From the NCBI RefSeq assembly GCF_047731265.1, contig NZ_CP159835.1, positions 1,860,001-1,924,000 of the forward strand: a stretch of 64,000 bases of DNA, read 5' to 3'. Below are positions 35,485 through 43,898 of the stretch, piece after piece. Made by a program: the position numbers and the translations under genes. Numbering within the stretch: the stretch's first letter is position 1; every line of letters begins with the position of its first letter. The notes beneath the pieces were generated by a model. It worked only from the letters and a program-made list of their open reading frames with translations. It ran no database searches and was not told where the DNA came from. The DNA comes from Patiriisocius sp047731265. Lineage in GTDB: Bacteria > Bacteroidota > Bacteroidia > Flavobacteriales > Flavobacteriaceae.

Positions 35485-37644
35485 ATGAAAAAAATTATTA
35501 AAAAAACACCAATCCTAGCGATGCTATTGATTGGGTTAATGTGGAGCTGTGATCCAGAGATTGATTCTATTGAGCTTGAGAATACGAATTCAATAGATCT
35601 AACGATAATTGATACACAAACTAGGTATCCGTCTCCGGCAACCGTAGCTCTTGGTCAAGCTGGGAGTTTTGCGATTCTCTCTAAATCAGGAATCACGAAT
35701 GTACCCCCATCTTCCATTATAGGAAATGTAGGAACAAGTCCAATAACAGGGGCTGCTCTTTTATTAACCTGTCCCGAAGTAACTGGAAATATATATACTG
35801 TTGCTGCTGCAGGACCACGTCCTTGTAGAGTAACGGATGCTCCACGACTAACAACAGCTGTACTGGATATGCAAGCTGCCTATACGGATGCTGCAGGGCG
35901 CAGTCCGGATGAGGTGAATTTAGGAGGCGGCGTTATCGGAAGAAATACGCTAGCACCAGGAATTTATAAATGGACCGGTACTCTTGTAATTGCAAATGAC
36001 ATAACACTTATCGGTAATTCGACTGATGTATGGATATTTCAAGTTGCAGGAACTTTTAATATGAGTTCTGCTGCTAAAATTATTTTAAGGGGAGGCGCGA
36101 AAGCCGAAAACATTTTTTGGCAAGCTGGAGGCGCGGTTACGCTGGGTACTACAAGTCATCTTGAAGGAACCTTATTAGGTCAAACCTCAATTGCGGTACA
36201 AACGGGTGCAACCGTAGAGGGAAGGTTGCTAGCACAAACAGCGGTAACGCTGCAAATGAATACAGTTACGAACCCATTAGGAAACATTCCGCCACCACCG
36301 CCACCACCCAATCCGGCGCAGGAAGCTGTACAACTTGGAGGTGCTGAACATTTTGCGATTCTCTCTAAATCAGGAATCACGAATGTTCCTCCATCTAACA
36401 TTATAGGAAATGTAGGGACAAGTCCAATAACGGGGGCTGCTCTTTTATTAACCTGTCCCGAAGTTGAAGGAACCATATATACCGTTGCTGCTGCAGGACC
36501 ACTTCCTTGTAGAGTACCGGATGCTCCAAGACTAACAACAGCTGTACTTGATATGCAAGCTGCCTATACGAATGCTGCAGGACGCACCCCTGACCTTGTA
36601 GGAATAGGAGCCGGCGTTATCGGAGGAAATATACTACAGCCAGGAGTTTATAAGTGGGCAAGTACCCTTGTGATTAAAACAGACATAGTACTTAACGGTG
36701 GACCAAATGATGTATGGATATTTCAAGTTGCAGGAACTTTTAATATGAGTTCTGCGGTTAGAATTAATTTAACTGGAGGTGCGAGAGCCGAAAACATTTT
36801 TTGGCAAGTTTCAGGTGCGGTTACCCTAGGAACCACGAGTCATTTTGAAGGAACCTTATTAGGTGCAACGTCAATTGCGGTACAAACAGGTGCCAGTGTA
36901 AACGGAAGGTTGCTAGCACAAACAGCGGTAACACTACAAATGAATTCCGTTTCGAACCCAACAGTAAGCATTACACCACCACCACCACCCAATCCGGTAC
37001 AGCAAGTTATACAACTTGGAGGTGCTAAACATTTTGCGATTCTTTCTAAATCAGGAATCACTAATGTACCCCCATCTATCATTAAAGGAAATGTAGGAAC
37101 AAGTCCAATAACAGGGGCTGCTCTTTTATTAACCTGTCCCGAAGTAACTGGAAAGATATATACCGTTGCTGATGCAGGACCACGTCCTTGTAGAGTAACG
37201 AATGCTCCAAGACTAAGAACGGCTGTAATAGATATGCAAGCTGCGTATACAGCTGCTGCTGCACGCACCCCTGACCTTGTAGGAATAGGAGCCGGCGTTA
37301 TCGGAGGAAATATACTATCACCAGGAGTTTATAAGTGGGCAAGTACCCTTGTGATTAATTCAGACATAGAACTTAACGGTGGACCAAATGATGTATGGAT
37401 ATTTCAAGTTGCAGGAACTTTTAATATGAGTTCTGCGGTTAGAATTAATTTAAGTGGAGGTGCGAGAGCTAAAAACATTTTTTGGCAAGTTTCAGGTGCG
37501 GTTACCCTAGGAACCACAAGTCATTTTGAAGGAACCTTATTAGGTGCAACGTCAATTGCGGTACAAACAGGTGCCAGTGTAAAGGGAAGGTTATTAGCAC
37601 AAACAGCGGTTACACTACAAATGAATTCAGTCGTTAGACCTTAA
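35485..37644 (+). CDS. Three-domain DUF3494 (ice-binding-like) lipoprotein, copy A
   Basis: The 719-residue protein has a lipoprotein signal ending MWSC (Cys22) followed by acidic residues, as in surface-exported Bacteroidetes lipoproteins. Three DUF3494 beta-solenoid domains (about 56-264, 283-490, 510-719) are joined by linkers with 5-7 consecutive prolines. Each has FAILSKSGITNVPPS, GNVGTSPITGAALLL, DVWIFQVAGT and GRLLAQTAVTLQMN. Each also has a CPEV...PCR cysteine pair (96 and 114 in domain 1), which in characterised ice-binding proteins closes the cap loop. The family binds ice or acts as adhesin. Domain 2 here is close to domain 3 (DLVGIGAGVIGGNI, PGVYKWASTLVI), unlike in copy B. Confidence 0.88.
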   Translation: MKKIIKKTPILAMLLIGLMWSCDPEIDSIELENTNSIDLTIIDTQTRYPSPATVALGQAGSFAILSKSGITNVPPSSIIGNVGTSPITGAALLLTCPEVTGNIYTVAAAGPRPCRVTDAPRLTTAVLDMQAAYTDAAGRSPDEVNLGGGVIGRNTLAPGIYKWTGTLVIANDITLIGNSTDVWIFQVAGTFNMSSAAKIILRGGAKAENIFWQAGGAVTLGTTSHLEGTLLGQTSIAVQTGATVEGRLLAQTAVTLQMNTVTNPLGNIPPPPPPPNPAQEAVQLGGAEHFAILSKSGITNVPPSNIIGNVGTSPITGAALLLTCPEVEGTIYTVAAAGPLPCRVPDAPRLTTAVLDMQAAYTNAAGRTPDLVGIGAGVIGGNILQPGVYKWASTLVIKTDIVLNGGPNDVWIFQVAGTFNMSSAVRINLTGGARAENIFWQVSGAVTLGTTSHFEGTLLGATSIAVQTGASVNGRLLAQTAVTLQMNSVSNPTVSITPPPPPNPVQQVIQLGGAKHFAILSKSGITNVPPSIIKGNVGTSPITGAALLLTCPEVTGKIYTVADAGPRPCRVTNAPRLRTAVIDMQAAYTAAAARTPDLVGIGAGVIGGNILSPGVYKWASTLVINSDIELNGGPNDVWIFQVAGTFNMSSAVRINLSGGARAKNIFWQVSGAVTLGTTSHFEGTLLGATSIAVQTGASVKGRLLAQTAVTLQMNSVVRP

Positions 37645-37729
37645 CCAACATTGGAATTATAGGTTTACTTGATGTTCTAAGTGTTGTGTTTACTCTAAAA
37701 ACAGAGTGATAGCGCTTAGTACAATTTAA

Positions 37730-37771
37730 AAAAATCAGATACTAGCATTCGCCGGTATCTGATTTTTTTTT
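37730..37771 (+). terminator. Terminator after three-domain DUF3494 gene, copy A
   Basis: Arms AAAAATCAGATAC and GTATCTGATTTTT pair perfectly over 13 bp around a 12-base loop, followed by a T run. It lies about 85 bp after the stop codon. Confidence 0.85.
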
Positions 37772-38053
37772 GCGTTGCAACCATATTTTTAGGATACCTG
37801 TAACGGGCAATTTAATAACGTAATAAGGGTGTCACAAAATAATGAAGAGCAAGGTGGTTCTTTACTTCAGCTCTTTTTAAGCCGCCTAAATAGTGAAACT
37901 ATATACCCTCTGTGAATAAGCCTCACACCGTTTTTTATTAGCGTAGTTGCAATTTTGTGGGCAATGATTTTCTTCAATAAATCATTATCAAGGAATGGCT
38001 CATCTATAAATGGATCCAATTAGGATTATCAAATAACTAAAGATATTTGAATT

Positions 38054-38288
38054 AATTATTTAAGTCCTGCTTCGGTGAGGCTTTTTTTATCCTCTAATTA
38101 TAAAATAACGATCACCATTAAACAATAGTTAATTAAGGAAGAGAGCAGAAAAACTTAAGGTTAATTAAAATCACGATCAGATTATACGCGTACTTCCAAA
38201 AAAACTGTTATTATCTTTCTCATTTCTAAAGTTTAAAATAAAAGAGGGCCTGCATAAATTCAGTAGTTTTTATTGGAGTTCTACAAAG
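38054..38288. repeat. 240-bp intergenic element, E1
   Basis: This is one of four copies that each start with a cUUCGg-loop terminator-like hairpin and end with the conserved block GAGGGCCTGCATAAATTCAG...GGAGTTCTACAAAG. In E1 the hairpin stem has one mismatch. No gene lies immediately upstream of it, so it may mark the end of a deleted DUF3494 gene. Confidence 0.8.
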
Positions 38289-38735
38289 GAATTAGGAGTA
38301 GAAACCAGTCTCACATTTTCGCAGTTGGTTATCTACTTCAGGGGATACTTTTAAATTTTTACGAGAAATATTAAGTACGTGCTGCTAGCGTTTATTAATT
38401 ATTTTAAGAGCACCGTATCGATCGAAAAAAGAAACCTATTTATATTACTGATGTGGATTTTTATCCGCGGGGATTTTCTGTATGAAAATCAGAGCAAAAA
38501 AAATAAAAACCAAAGTTTATTAAAACTAAAATCAGCAAAAAACTCCAAAGACGGTTAAATTATTTTTACCATTTTTCATCTTTAAAATCAAAATTAATTT
38601 TCAATTATATAATAGTTTTTAAAGAATTGGAATGTTTTTTTAGTCTTACAAGCCATTATAAATCAGCTTAAATTCGTAAAAATATGACTTAGGTGTCGGT
38701 ACCATTATTTAATGTCAATTACACTATTTTTAAAC

Positions 38736-38743
38736 TATCTTTG
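38736..38743 (+). promoter_or_regulatory. -7 box TATCTTTG upstream of one-domain DUF3494 gene, copy A
   Basis: The octamer matches the Bacteroidetes TAnnTTTG consensus exactly, 54 bp before the start codon. The upstream -33 box is not clear. The same box occurs in copy B at 47155-47162. Confidence 0.5.
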
Positions 38744-38797
38744 TATTAAATTCTACGCAATTAAGTAGGTCAAAATTATAAAAAATCATGAAAAATT

Positions 38798-39946
38798 ATG
38801 AAATTTATTAAAAAAAGTCCAATCCTAGCGATCCTATTTATGGGACTAATGTCAAGTTGTAGTCCAGAGATGGAATCTTTAGAACTTGAGGAAGCAAATT
38901 TAATTATTACGCAATCTAAATCTTTAATATTACCTGTTGGTCTTGGTGATGCTGGAAATTTTGCGATTCTTTCAAAATCAGGAATGACAAATGTGCCTCC
39001 ATCGGTCATTACAGGTAATGTAGGAACAAGCCCAATAACGGGTGCTGCTCTTTTATTAACATGTCCCCAAGTTATTGGAGACATATATACCGCTGATGCT
39101 GCAGGCCCACTTCCTTGTAGAGTAACTGATGCTCCTGGACTAACAACCGCAGTGCTCAATATGCAAGCTGCCTATACAGATGCTGCAGGACGCTCTAACC
39201 CAGATTATTTAAATGTAGGAGCTGGAATTATAGGAGGACTTACGCTTGCACCAGGGCTTCATAAATGGACCAGTACACTTTTAATACCAACGGACATAAC
39301 AATTTCAGGTGGTCCGGATGATGTATGGATCTTTCAAGTTGCAGGAACACTTACGATGAGTTCTGCAGTTAGAATGAATTTAGAAGGAGGCGCACAAGCC
39401 AGTAACATTTTTTGGCAAGTTTCAGACGCTGTTACCCTAGGTACCACAAGTCACTTTGAAGGAAACCTATTAGGAGCAACTTCCATCTCTGTACAAACAG
39501 AAGCTACAGTAAATGGAAGGTTATTAGCACAAACAGCGGTAACATTACAAATGAATACCGTTACGATACCAGTACCAGCAAAGGTAGGAGTAGCTTGTGA
39601 AAAAGCTAATTTAAACTATTATGGTCCATATGTTGATATTCAAATTGGAAATATTGAAGACAACCAAAACGTTCTTTTATCTGGAGCAAATGGTGGATTT
39701 GTTTTTATCGAAAATACTGTTCTTAATGAATGGGAGTTCACAATTTTTGATTTAGATTACACGTTTCCTTGTGATAATAATTTATTACCTTGTGATAACT
39801 CAGAAAGTTGTGAGTTTGCTTTTACGATTTCTGCAGAGGATGCCGCTATATTAATGGATGAAGCTTTAGCGTTACAATTAGAATTAGAACGGGCATCAAC
39901 AACCAATAAATCATCTACAGACGGGCTAATATTATTAAATAAGTAA
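38798..39946 (+). CDS. One-domain DUF3494 lipoprotein with acidic, Cys-rich C-terminal extension, copy A
   Basis: The 382-residue protein has a lipoprotein signal ending MSSC, then an acidic SPEMESLELEE stretch. A single DUF3494 domain covers about 46-255, with the same motifs as the three-domain proteins and the CPQV...PCR pair. The C-terminal 125 residues are different: they contain CEKANLNYYGPYVDIQ, CDNNLLPCDNSESCEFAF and end in a helical tail. I do not recognise this extension. The start at 38798 is preferred because an ATG 10 bases earlier leads to a quick stop. The copy-B gene has lost the extension by a frameshift. Confidence 0.85.
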   Translation: MKFIKKSPILAILFMGLMSSCSPEMESLELEEANLIITQSKSLILPVGLGDAGNFAILSKSGMTNVPPSVITGNVGTSPITGAALLLTCPQVIGDIYTADAAGPLPCRVTDAPGLTTAVLNMQAAYTDAAGRSNPDYLNVGAGIIGGLTLAPGLHKWTSTLLIPTDITISGGPDDVWIFQVAGTLTMSSAVRMNLEGGAQASNIFWQVSDAVTLGTTSHFEGNLLGATSISVQTEATVNGRLLAQTAVTLQMNTVTIPVPAKVGVACEKANLNYYGPYVDIQIGNIEDNQNVLLSGANGGFVFIENTVLNEWEFTIFDLDYTFPCDNNLLPCDNSESCEFAFTISAEDAAILMDEALALQLELERASTTNKSSTDGLILLNK

Positions 39947-39956
39947 AAATATTTTA

Positions 39957-40201
39957 GTTAATTATTTAAGCCCTGCTTCGGTGGGGCTTTTTTTATATCT
40001 TCTAACTCTAAAAATGATTATCTCCATTAAGTACTAGTTATTCTAAGAAGATAGAGGGTAAAAAATTATGGTTAATTAAAATCATGATCAGATTATACGC
40101 TAGTATTTCCAAAACAGCTGTTATTATCTTTTTCATTTCTAAAGTTTAAAATAAAAGAGGGCCTGCATAAATTCAGTGGTTTTTATTGGAGTTCTACAAA
40201 G
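39957..40201. repeat. 240-bp intergenic element, E2
   Basis: It is the second copy of the element, just after the one-domain DUF3494 gene. Its hairpin stem is intact. The rest of the gap to 40367 shows no gene. Confidence 0.8.
39968..39994 (+). terminator. UUCG-loop terminator after one-domain DUF3494 gene, copy A
   Basis: AAGCCCTGC-TTCG-GTGGGGCTT forms a 9-bp stem with the very stable cUUCGg tetraloop, followed by seven Ts. Confidence 0.88.
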
Positions 40202-40367
40202 TCACGGGATCTGTAGAAACCAATTCTTCTCATTTATGCTCTTATTCCTTTCTGTCTAGACTGCTTTTATGCTTTCTTTGATTCAATTTCTCGATTCAGA
40301 AATTTCAATGAAAGGGAGGGAATGTGTTTTTCCTTTATTGGATGCTTTTTTAAGGTTGCACAACTAC

Positions 40368-41033
40368 TTATATCAACCCTAGATCCTTGACAATACTCAC
40401 CAGATGAATTATATTATTTGCTTTGAATTCAATGCGCAAGCTGTTGAGTCTTTTTTCGATAGAACTCAAGCCGCTTGGGGACACATTGTTTTGTTTAAAA
40501 TGGGCACTGATTTCAGATCGAGACTTCCCCAATGACAATAATCTCATCAACTCAGTGTCGAAATCATCAATTTCTAGATGTTTTTTTTTGTTGAGAAGTT
40601 GTTTTATTTGCGGCGAAATATATCGGCTATTGTTTGCCACACATACGATAGCATCCTTTAATTCCAATAAACCATTTCTGCCTTTACAAACATACCCATT
40701 TACCTTAAAATCATTAATAAATTTCTTAATAAGCTGGGTTCGATCTTCTATCGAGTAGACGATTATTTTCAGTTCGGGATTTTCTTTTTTTAGGATGTTC
40801 ACCAATTCTTCTCCTGAGTTAAAATTTTGTTCTCGGTGATCTGGTAGAAACGATAAATCGGTGATTAGTAATTCTACAGGTGTTTTTTTAAAGGCTTCCT
40901 TCTTTATTTTCAGGTAGGCATCATCACAATAATGAACTTGTATGGCCTCTAAGACCTCTAAATCTTTGAGCACACTCGCAACCCCAGAGTTGATACTTCC
41001 TAAATCGTCAGCTATTAAAACTTTTGTAAACAT
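40368..41033 (-). CDS. LuxR/NarL-type response regulator, copy A
   Basis: The 221-residue protein has a receiver domain with acidic D9/D10 and phospho-acceptor D59 (LLITDLSF). The C-terminal helix-turn-helix of GerE type lies at about 160-215 (LLSLGKSRSEISAHFKQNNVSPSGLSSIEKR, cut here as RSEISAHFKQ). It follows the kinase gene by 1 base and is its obvious partner. The protein is identical to copy B. Possible targets are the adjacent DUF3494 genes or the EPS locus; this is inference. Confidence 0.9.
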   Translation of the reverse strand: MFTKVLIADDLGSINSGVASVLKDLEVLEAIQVHYCDDAYLKIKKEAFKKTPVELLITDLSFLPDHREQNFNSGEELVNILKKENPELKIIVYSIEDRTQLIKKFINDFKVNGYVCKGRNGLLELKDAIVCVANNSRYISPQIKQLLNKKKHLEIDDFDTELMRLLSLGKSRSEISAHFKQNNVSPSGLSSIEKRLNSLRIEFKANNIIHLVSIVKDLGLI

Positions 41034-41034
41034 A

Positions 41035-42702
41035 TTAAAGACTAATTTTTACTGTAAAACCTTCATTTTTATCAACTTCAAATATAATCGTTCCGTTCAC
41101 TAACCGAATACGGTTTTCCGTATTGAGGAGTCCATTTCCTTTTTTTAACACACTTCCCACACCATTATCGGTGTATCGCAGCTTTAATTTTTTGCCAGAT
41201 TGGGTGGCTGTGATGACTACCAAGGTCGCTCTACTATGCTTATGCATGTTGGTCATTAACTCTTGAAGCACCCGATAGATGGTTTTCTTTTTTAGATCAT
41301 CAAGTAAGGACCAATCTATGGTCGCTAAATTTTTGGTAATCACATTCACCGAGTCACTTTGATAGTATTTTAGCAGGTCTATAAGTACGCTTTCAAAGTC
41401 TGCATCTAGGTCTATGGGGCTGTGCTTTTTAGAAATATCACGTGTTTTGTTATACACCGTTTCTAGGTCATCTAACAGATTTTCTGCTGTATCAGGCGAG
41501 GTTTGTATTTTAACCATAATTTTATAAATATCGTTGGCTACTTCATCGTGTACTCTTTTAGAGATTTTAGATTCGGTGTTGTACAATTGTTGAACTTTCT
41601 CTTTTTTATGGCGGTACTTTAGTATGAGATATAAGGCAATAGCAAGTAATAAGATACAAATTCCCACTAACTGGTATATGCTTTTAAGCTGGCGTTGTTT
41701 TTCTTGTGCTAATTTGGCCGCTTGTGTATGCTCTTTTTCCTTTGAGAAGTTATATTCTATACTGGAAAATTTGTTGTCTTGTTGTAATGTTGCTTTGGCG
41801 ATGCTATCGCTTATGCTCATATATTGAGCAATATCTGGGTTATTGCTTAATTTTAAATAGTTAGAAAGCGCCTCTTTTTTGTAGGCTGTACTTACTTTTG
41901 CTGCGGTTTCTTTTCCTAAGGTGGCATACCTAAGCGCTAGGACACTATCCCCTGCGTTTCTGTAATGTTCGCTGAGGTGTTTATAACTGGTAAAGAGTTG
42001 TCCATTGTCCTTTGTTTTTTTTCTTATTGTTAGGGCCTGCAACATATGAGGGAGTCCTTCAGGATGCCCTGCTTTAGACTGTAGGTGCCCTAAATTATCC
42101 AAGGTTCGGGCAATCTCAATCTTGTTTTCTTGCCCACTACTTTTTTCATAGGCCAATTTTAATATTGCAATGGCCTTGTCCTTTTGTTTTAATTCGTTGT
42201 AAGAATTGGCCATGTTGTTAAGCAGAACAATACTATCTTTTAGTTGGCTTGCTAAGAATAATGCTCTTGCATAGGCATCGATGGCTTTTTGTGGTTGGTC
42301 TATAGATCGATAAACCATACCAAGGTGATTGTAAATACCTATATCAGCATTTGCTTCTTTTCTGTTCTTATTAGAAGAGGCATCTAATAACGCTATTGCT
42401 TCTATGGCTGATTTTTCGCTTGCATAGGTGCGGCCCATTTCAAATTCGGCCATTGCGAGCATTCTCAATGCGTAAATGGCACCTACGGTATCTTTTTTAG
42501 CGAGTCGTTCTTCTTTTTGTTTCTTAAAATAACCGTATCCTCTGGGCAGATCTTCAGGGAATTTTGGATTTGCAATTTTATAATAATAATGGGAGGTACT
42601 ATCTATAGGTTCTTGTGCTGAAATTTGCTGTAATGTTAAAACAGACAAAAAAGCAGACAGTACCCATAAAAAAGAGAGGAATGAAAATTTTATGTTTTCC
42701 AT
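41035..42702 (-). CDS. TPR-containing sensor histidine kinase, copy A
   Basis: The 555-residue protein has a signal peptide (1-29), tetratricopeptide-like repeats across about 75-270 (NHLGMVYRSIDQPQKAIDAY is one), and one membrane helix at about 342-361. The HisKA_3-type domain follows with His385 in SKRVHDEVAND. The ATPase domain has the N box QELMTNMHKHS and G boxes DNGVG (512-516) and GNGLLNTENRI. The TPR part would be periplasmic and could sense protein or glycan partners. Between copies I noticed only one base change (41350), which is silent. Confidence 0.9.
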   Translation of the reverse strand: MENIKFSFLSFLWVLSAFLSVLTLQQISAQEPIDSTSHYYYKIANPKFPEDLPRGYGYFKKQKEERLAKKDTVGAIYALRMLAMAEFEMGRTYASEKSAIEAIALLDASSNKNRKEANADIGIYNHLGMVYRSIDQPQKAIDAYARALFLASQLKDSIVLLNNMANSYNELKQKDKAIAILKLAYEKSSGQENKIEIARTLDNLGHLQSKAGHPEGLPHMLQALTIRKKTKDNGQLFTSYKHLSEHYRNAGDSVLALRYATLGKETAAKVSTAYKKEALSNYLKLSNNPDIAQYMSISDSIAKATLQQDNKFSSIEYNFSKEKEHTQAAKLAQEKQRQLKSIYQLVGICILLLAIALYLILKYRHKKEKVQQLYNTESKISKRVHDEVANDIYKIMVKIQTSPDTAENLLDDLETVYNKTRDISKKHSPIDLDADFESVLIDLLKYYQSDSVNVITKNLATIDWSLLDDLKKKTIYRVLQELMTNMHKHSRATLVVITATQSGKKLKLRYTDNGVGSVLKKGNGLLNTENRIRLVNGTIIFEVDKNEGFTVKISL

Positions 42703-42732
42703 TCCTCAAAGTTAACAACTTAATTTTAGTTA

Positions 42733-42894
42733 TTAGTCACCTGTGTTAGGTGGCGGTGGTGGTGGAGGAGGAATGTGACCATCTTCTCCACAGCAGGCGA
42801 CTTCGTTAGCGGCATTGACTTGACTCTCTGGTGTGCAGGAAAATAGCACAGTACCTAGCAGGCATAAAAGCATTATATATGATAATTTTTTCAT
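42733..42894 (-). CDS. 53-residue poly-proline mini-lipoprotein, copy A
   Basis: The ATG at 42894 gives a signal with lipobox LFSC (Cys20), a short mature part with a Cys-Cys pair (EVACCGEDGH) and eight prolines in a row before the stop NTGD. It lies 30 bp upstream of the kinase gene on the same strand, so it is the first gene of the operon. The proline run resembles the linkers of the DUF3494 lipoproteins on the other strand. It is too short for usual gene finders. I know no family; an accessory or sensed ligand of the kinase is conceivable. Confidence 0.7.
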   Translation of the reverse strand: MKKLSYIMLLCLLGTVLFSCTPESQVNAANEVACCGEDGHIPPPPPPPPNTGD

Positions 42895-43244
42895 TTTTTT
42901 TGAATTTAAAATTGAACACAGGTATGGTTATCCGAGTCGTTGCTCAGTTTTATGGGCTAGGATGGAAGCCATACATTAAATGGAAGAGCGGACTCTTCAA
43001 TAGAGAAGTGTAGCGCGCAGATTAAGGTGCATCAGATTACTTCTCAAATGATCCTATCACATTACTTTGCGACTCCAATATGAACTGTTGAAATAATCGC
43101 AAACCCTATTGCGCTCGGGCGATCAACAATACAAGGGCAAATAAATAAAGTTCTGCTCTTAAAGACTTGGGACGCTTATGGGAAAGAAGTGGGAAGATGA
43201 TGGGAAGTAAATAAACCATGTATTCCCAGTAAGTTTTTGTAATT
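42895..43244. other. Upstream region of the signalling operon, copy A
   Basis: No gene is visible. It should contain the promoter of the minus-strand lipoprotein/kinase/regulator operon. It is identical to 51321-51670 as far as I can see. Confidence 0.6.
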
Positions 43245-43722
43245 CCTTACACAATAGGAGTCATAGAATAGTAAATAGAGACAAGGTTTACAAAGAAGCA
43301 GGGTTACCTGCTGTGTTTTGCAACTAGGCTTTCATTGACAAAGGTAAAATTGTACTTTGACATAGTCAAAATACAGATTTGTTGCGGCCTTATAATACAA
43401 TTACCAATGCCTGTCATACAGCGAAAAACCAAACGAAGGCAGGCATAGGCTAATATGGTATAAATGATACGCTTTCATTTAATAATATATATCGACTTAT
43501 TCAAATTCTTAGAAAGTCCCAGCAAACAATGGTTAGCGTAAACTACAAAACCGCCAGACAAAGAACCAAAATGTTTTAACGGACCCCTCGCTATTAAAAA
43601 GAAAAGAAAAGAAAAGAAAAGTAAAATAGTTTTACTGCTCGTAGAGGAGACAGTATTAAGCAAAATTTTATTTTAGTCAGACACCAATGATTTTATCGTT
43701 GTGAATCAAAATAGACCTTCAT
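43245..43722. other. Unique 478-bp spacer between the two 7.9-kb repeats
   Basis: This sequence has no second copy in the window and no convincing gene. It carries a GAAAA repeat (four units near 43601-43620) and an inverted pair ATGCCTG (43407-43413) / CAGGCAT (43440-43446). It may be the relic of whatever separated or caused the duplication. Confidence 0.6.
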
Positions 43723-43898
43723 TTTTACCAGTATTTTTAAAAGTTTTTACGGGTTGTTTTTTTTAACTATCTAAATATCAGATTAAAAACACGAAACATC
43801 GTTTATAAGTTAATTTCTCTTTTTTTTCCTTTTTTTTCATAATATTCAAGTTTCATTTGTAGTAAAACGCCTACTTTTACATAATAAAAACATAAAAA

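Larger units (their letters stand above)
37645..38797. other. Long intergenic region between DUF3494 genes, copy A
   Basis: No gene is seen in about 1.15 kb. It contains a strong terminator, a copy of a 240-bp intergenic element, and the promoter of the next DUF3494 gene. Short fragments of open frame near 38300-38560 resemble nothing I know. The equivalent region in copy B is almost the same. Confidence 0.7.
35308..43244. repeat. 7.9-kb direct repeat, copy A
   Basis: This unit recurs at 43723-51670. It starts in TTTTACCAGTATTTTTAAAA and ends at AAGTTTTTGTAATT in both copies; the flanks differ. It holds two DUF3494 lipoprotein genes (+ strand) and a lipoprotein/kinase/regulator operon (- strand). 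The kinase-regulator half is almost identical between copies, while the DUF3494 half has diverged. Confidence 0.95.

Noticed and set aside
36840..37268. Long open frames antisense to the DUF3494 genes (also at 36180, 38776, 45278, 47172)
   Set aside because: They mirror the repetitive coding sequence, recur wherever the domain recurs and lack their own start context.
37000..37300. Regularly spaced repeats considered as a CRISPR array
   Set aside because: The repeats are protein-coding domain repeats of more than 600 bp without spacers; no CRISPR array is present in the window.
38300..38560. Fragments of open frame in the long DUF3494 intergenic region
   Set aside because: Short, without a start in context and without similarity to anything I know.
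41107..41124. Palindrome AATACGG-TTTT-CCGTATT, similar to the site upstream of upxY
   Set aside because: It lies inside the kinase gene and encodes the conserved NTENRIR stretch of the ATPase domain, so it is most likely coincidence.
42831..43013. 60-codon + strand frame (repeated at 51257)
   Set aside because: It is antisense to the mini-lipoprotein gene and its promoter; the minus-strand lipoprotein explains the sequence better.
43475..43663. 62-codon minus-strand frame in the spacer between repeats
   Set aside because: Low-complexity sequence over a GAAAA repeat, no start signal and no known family.
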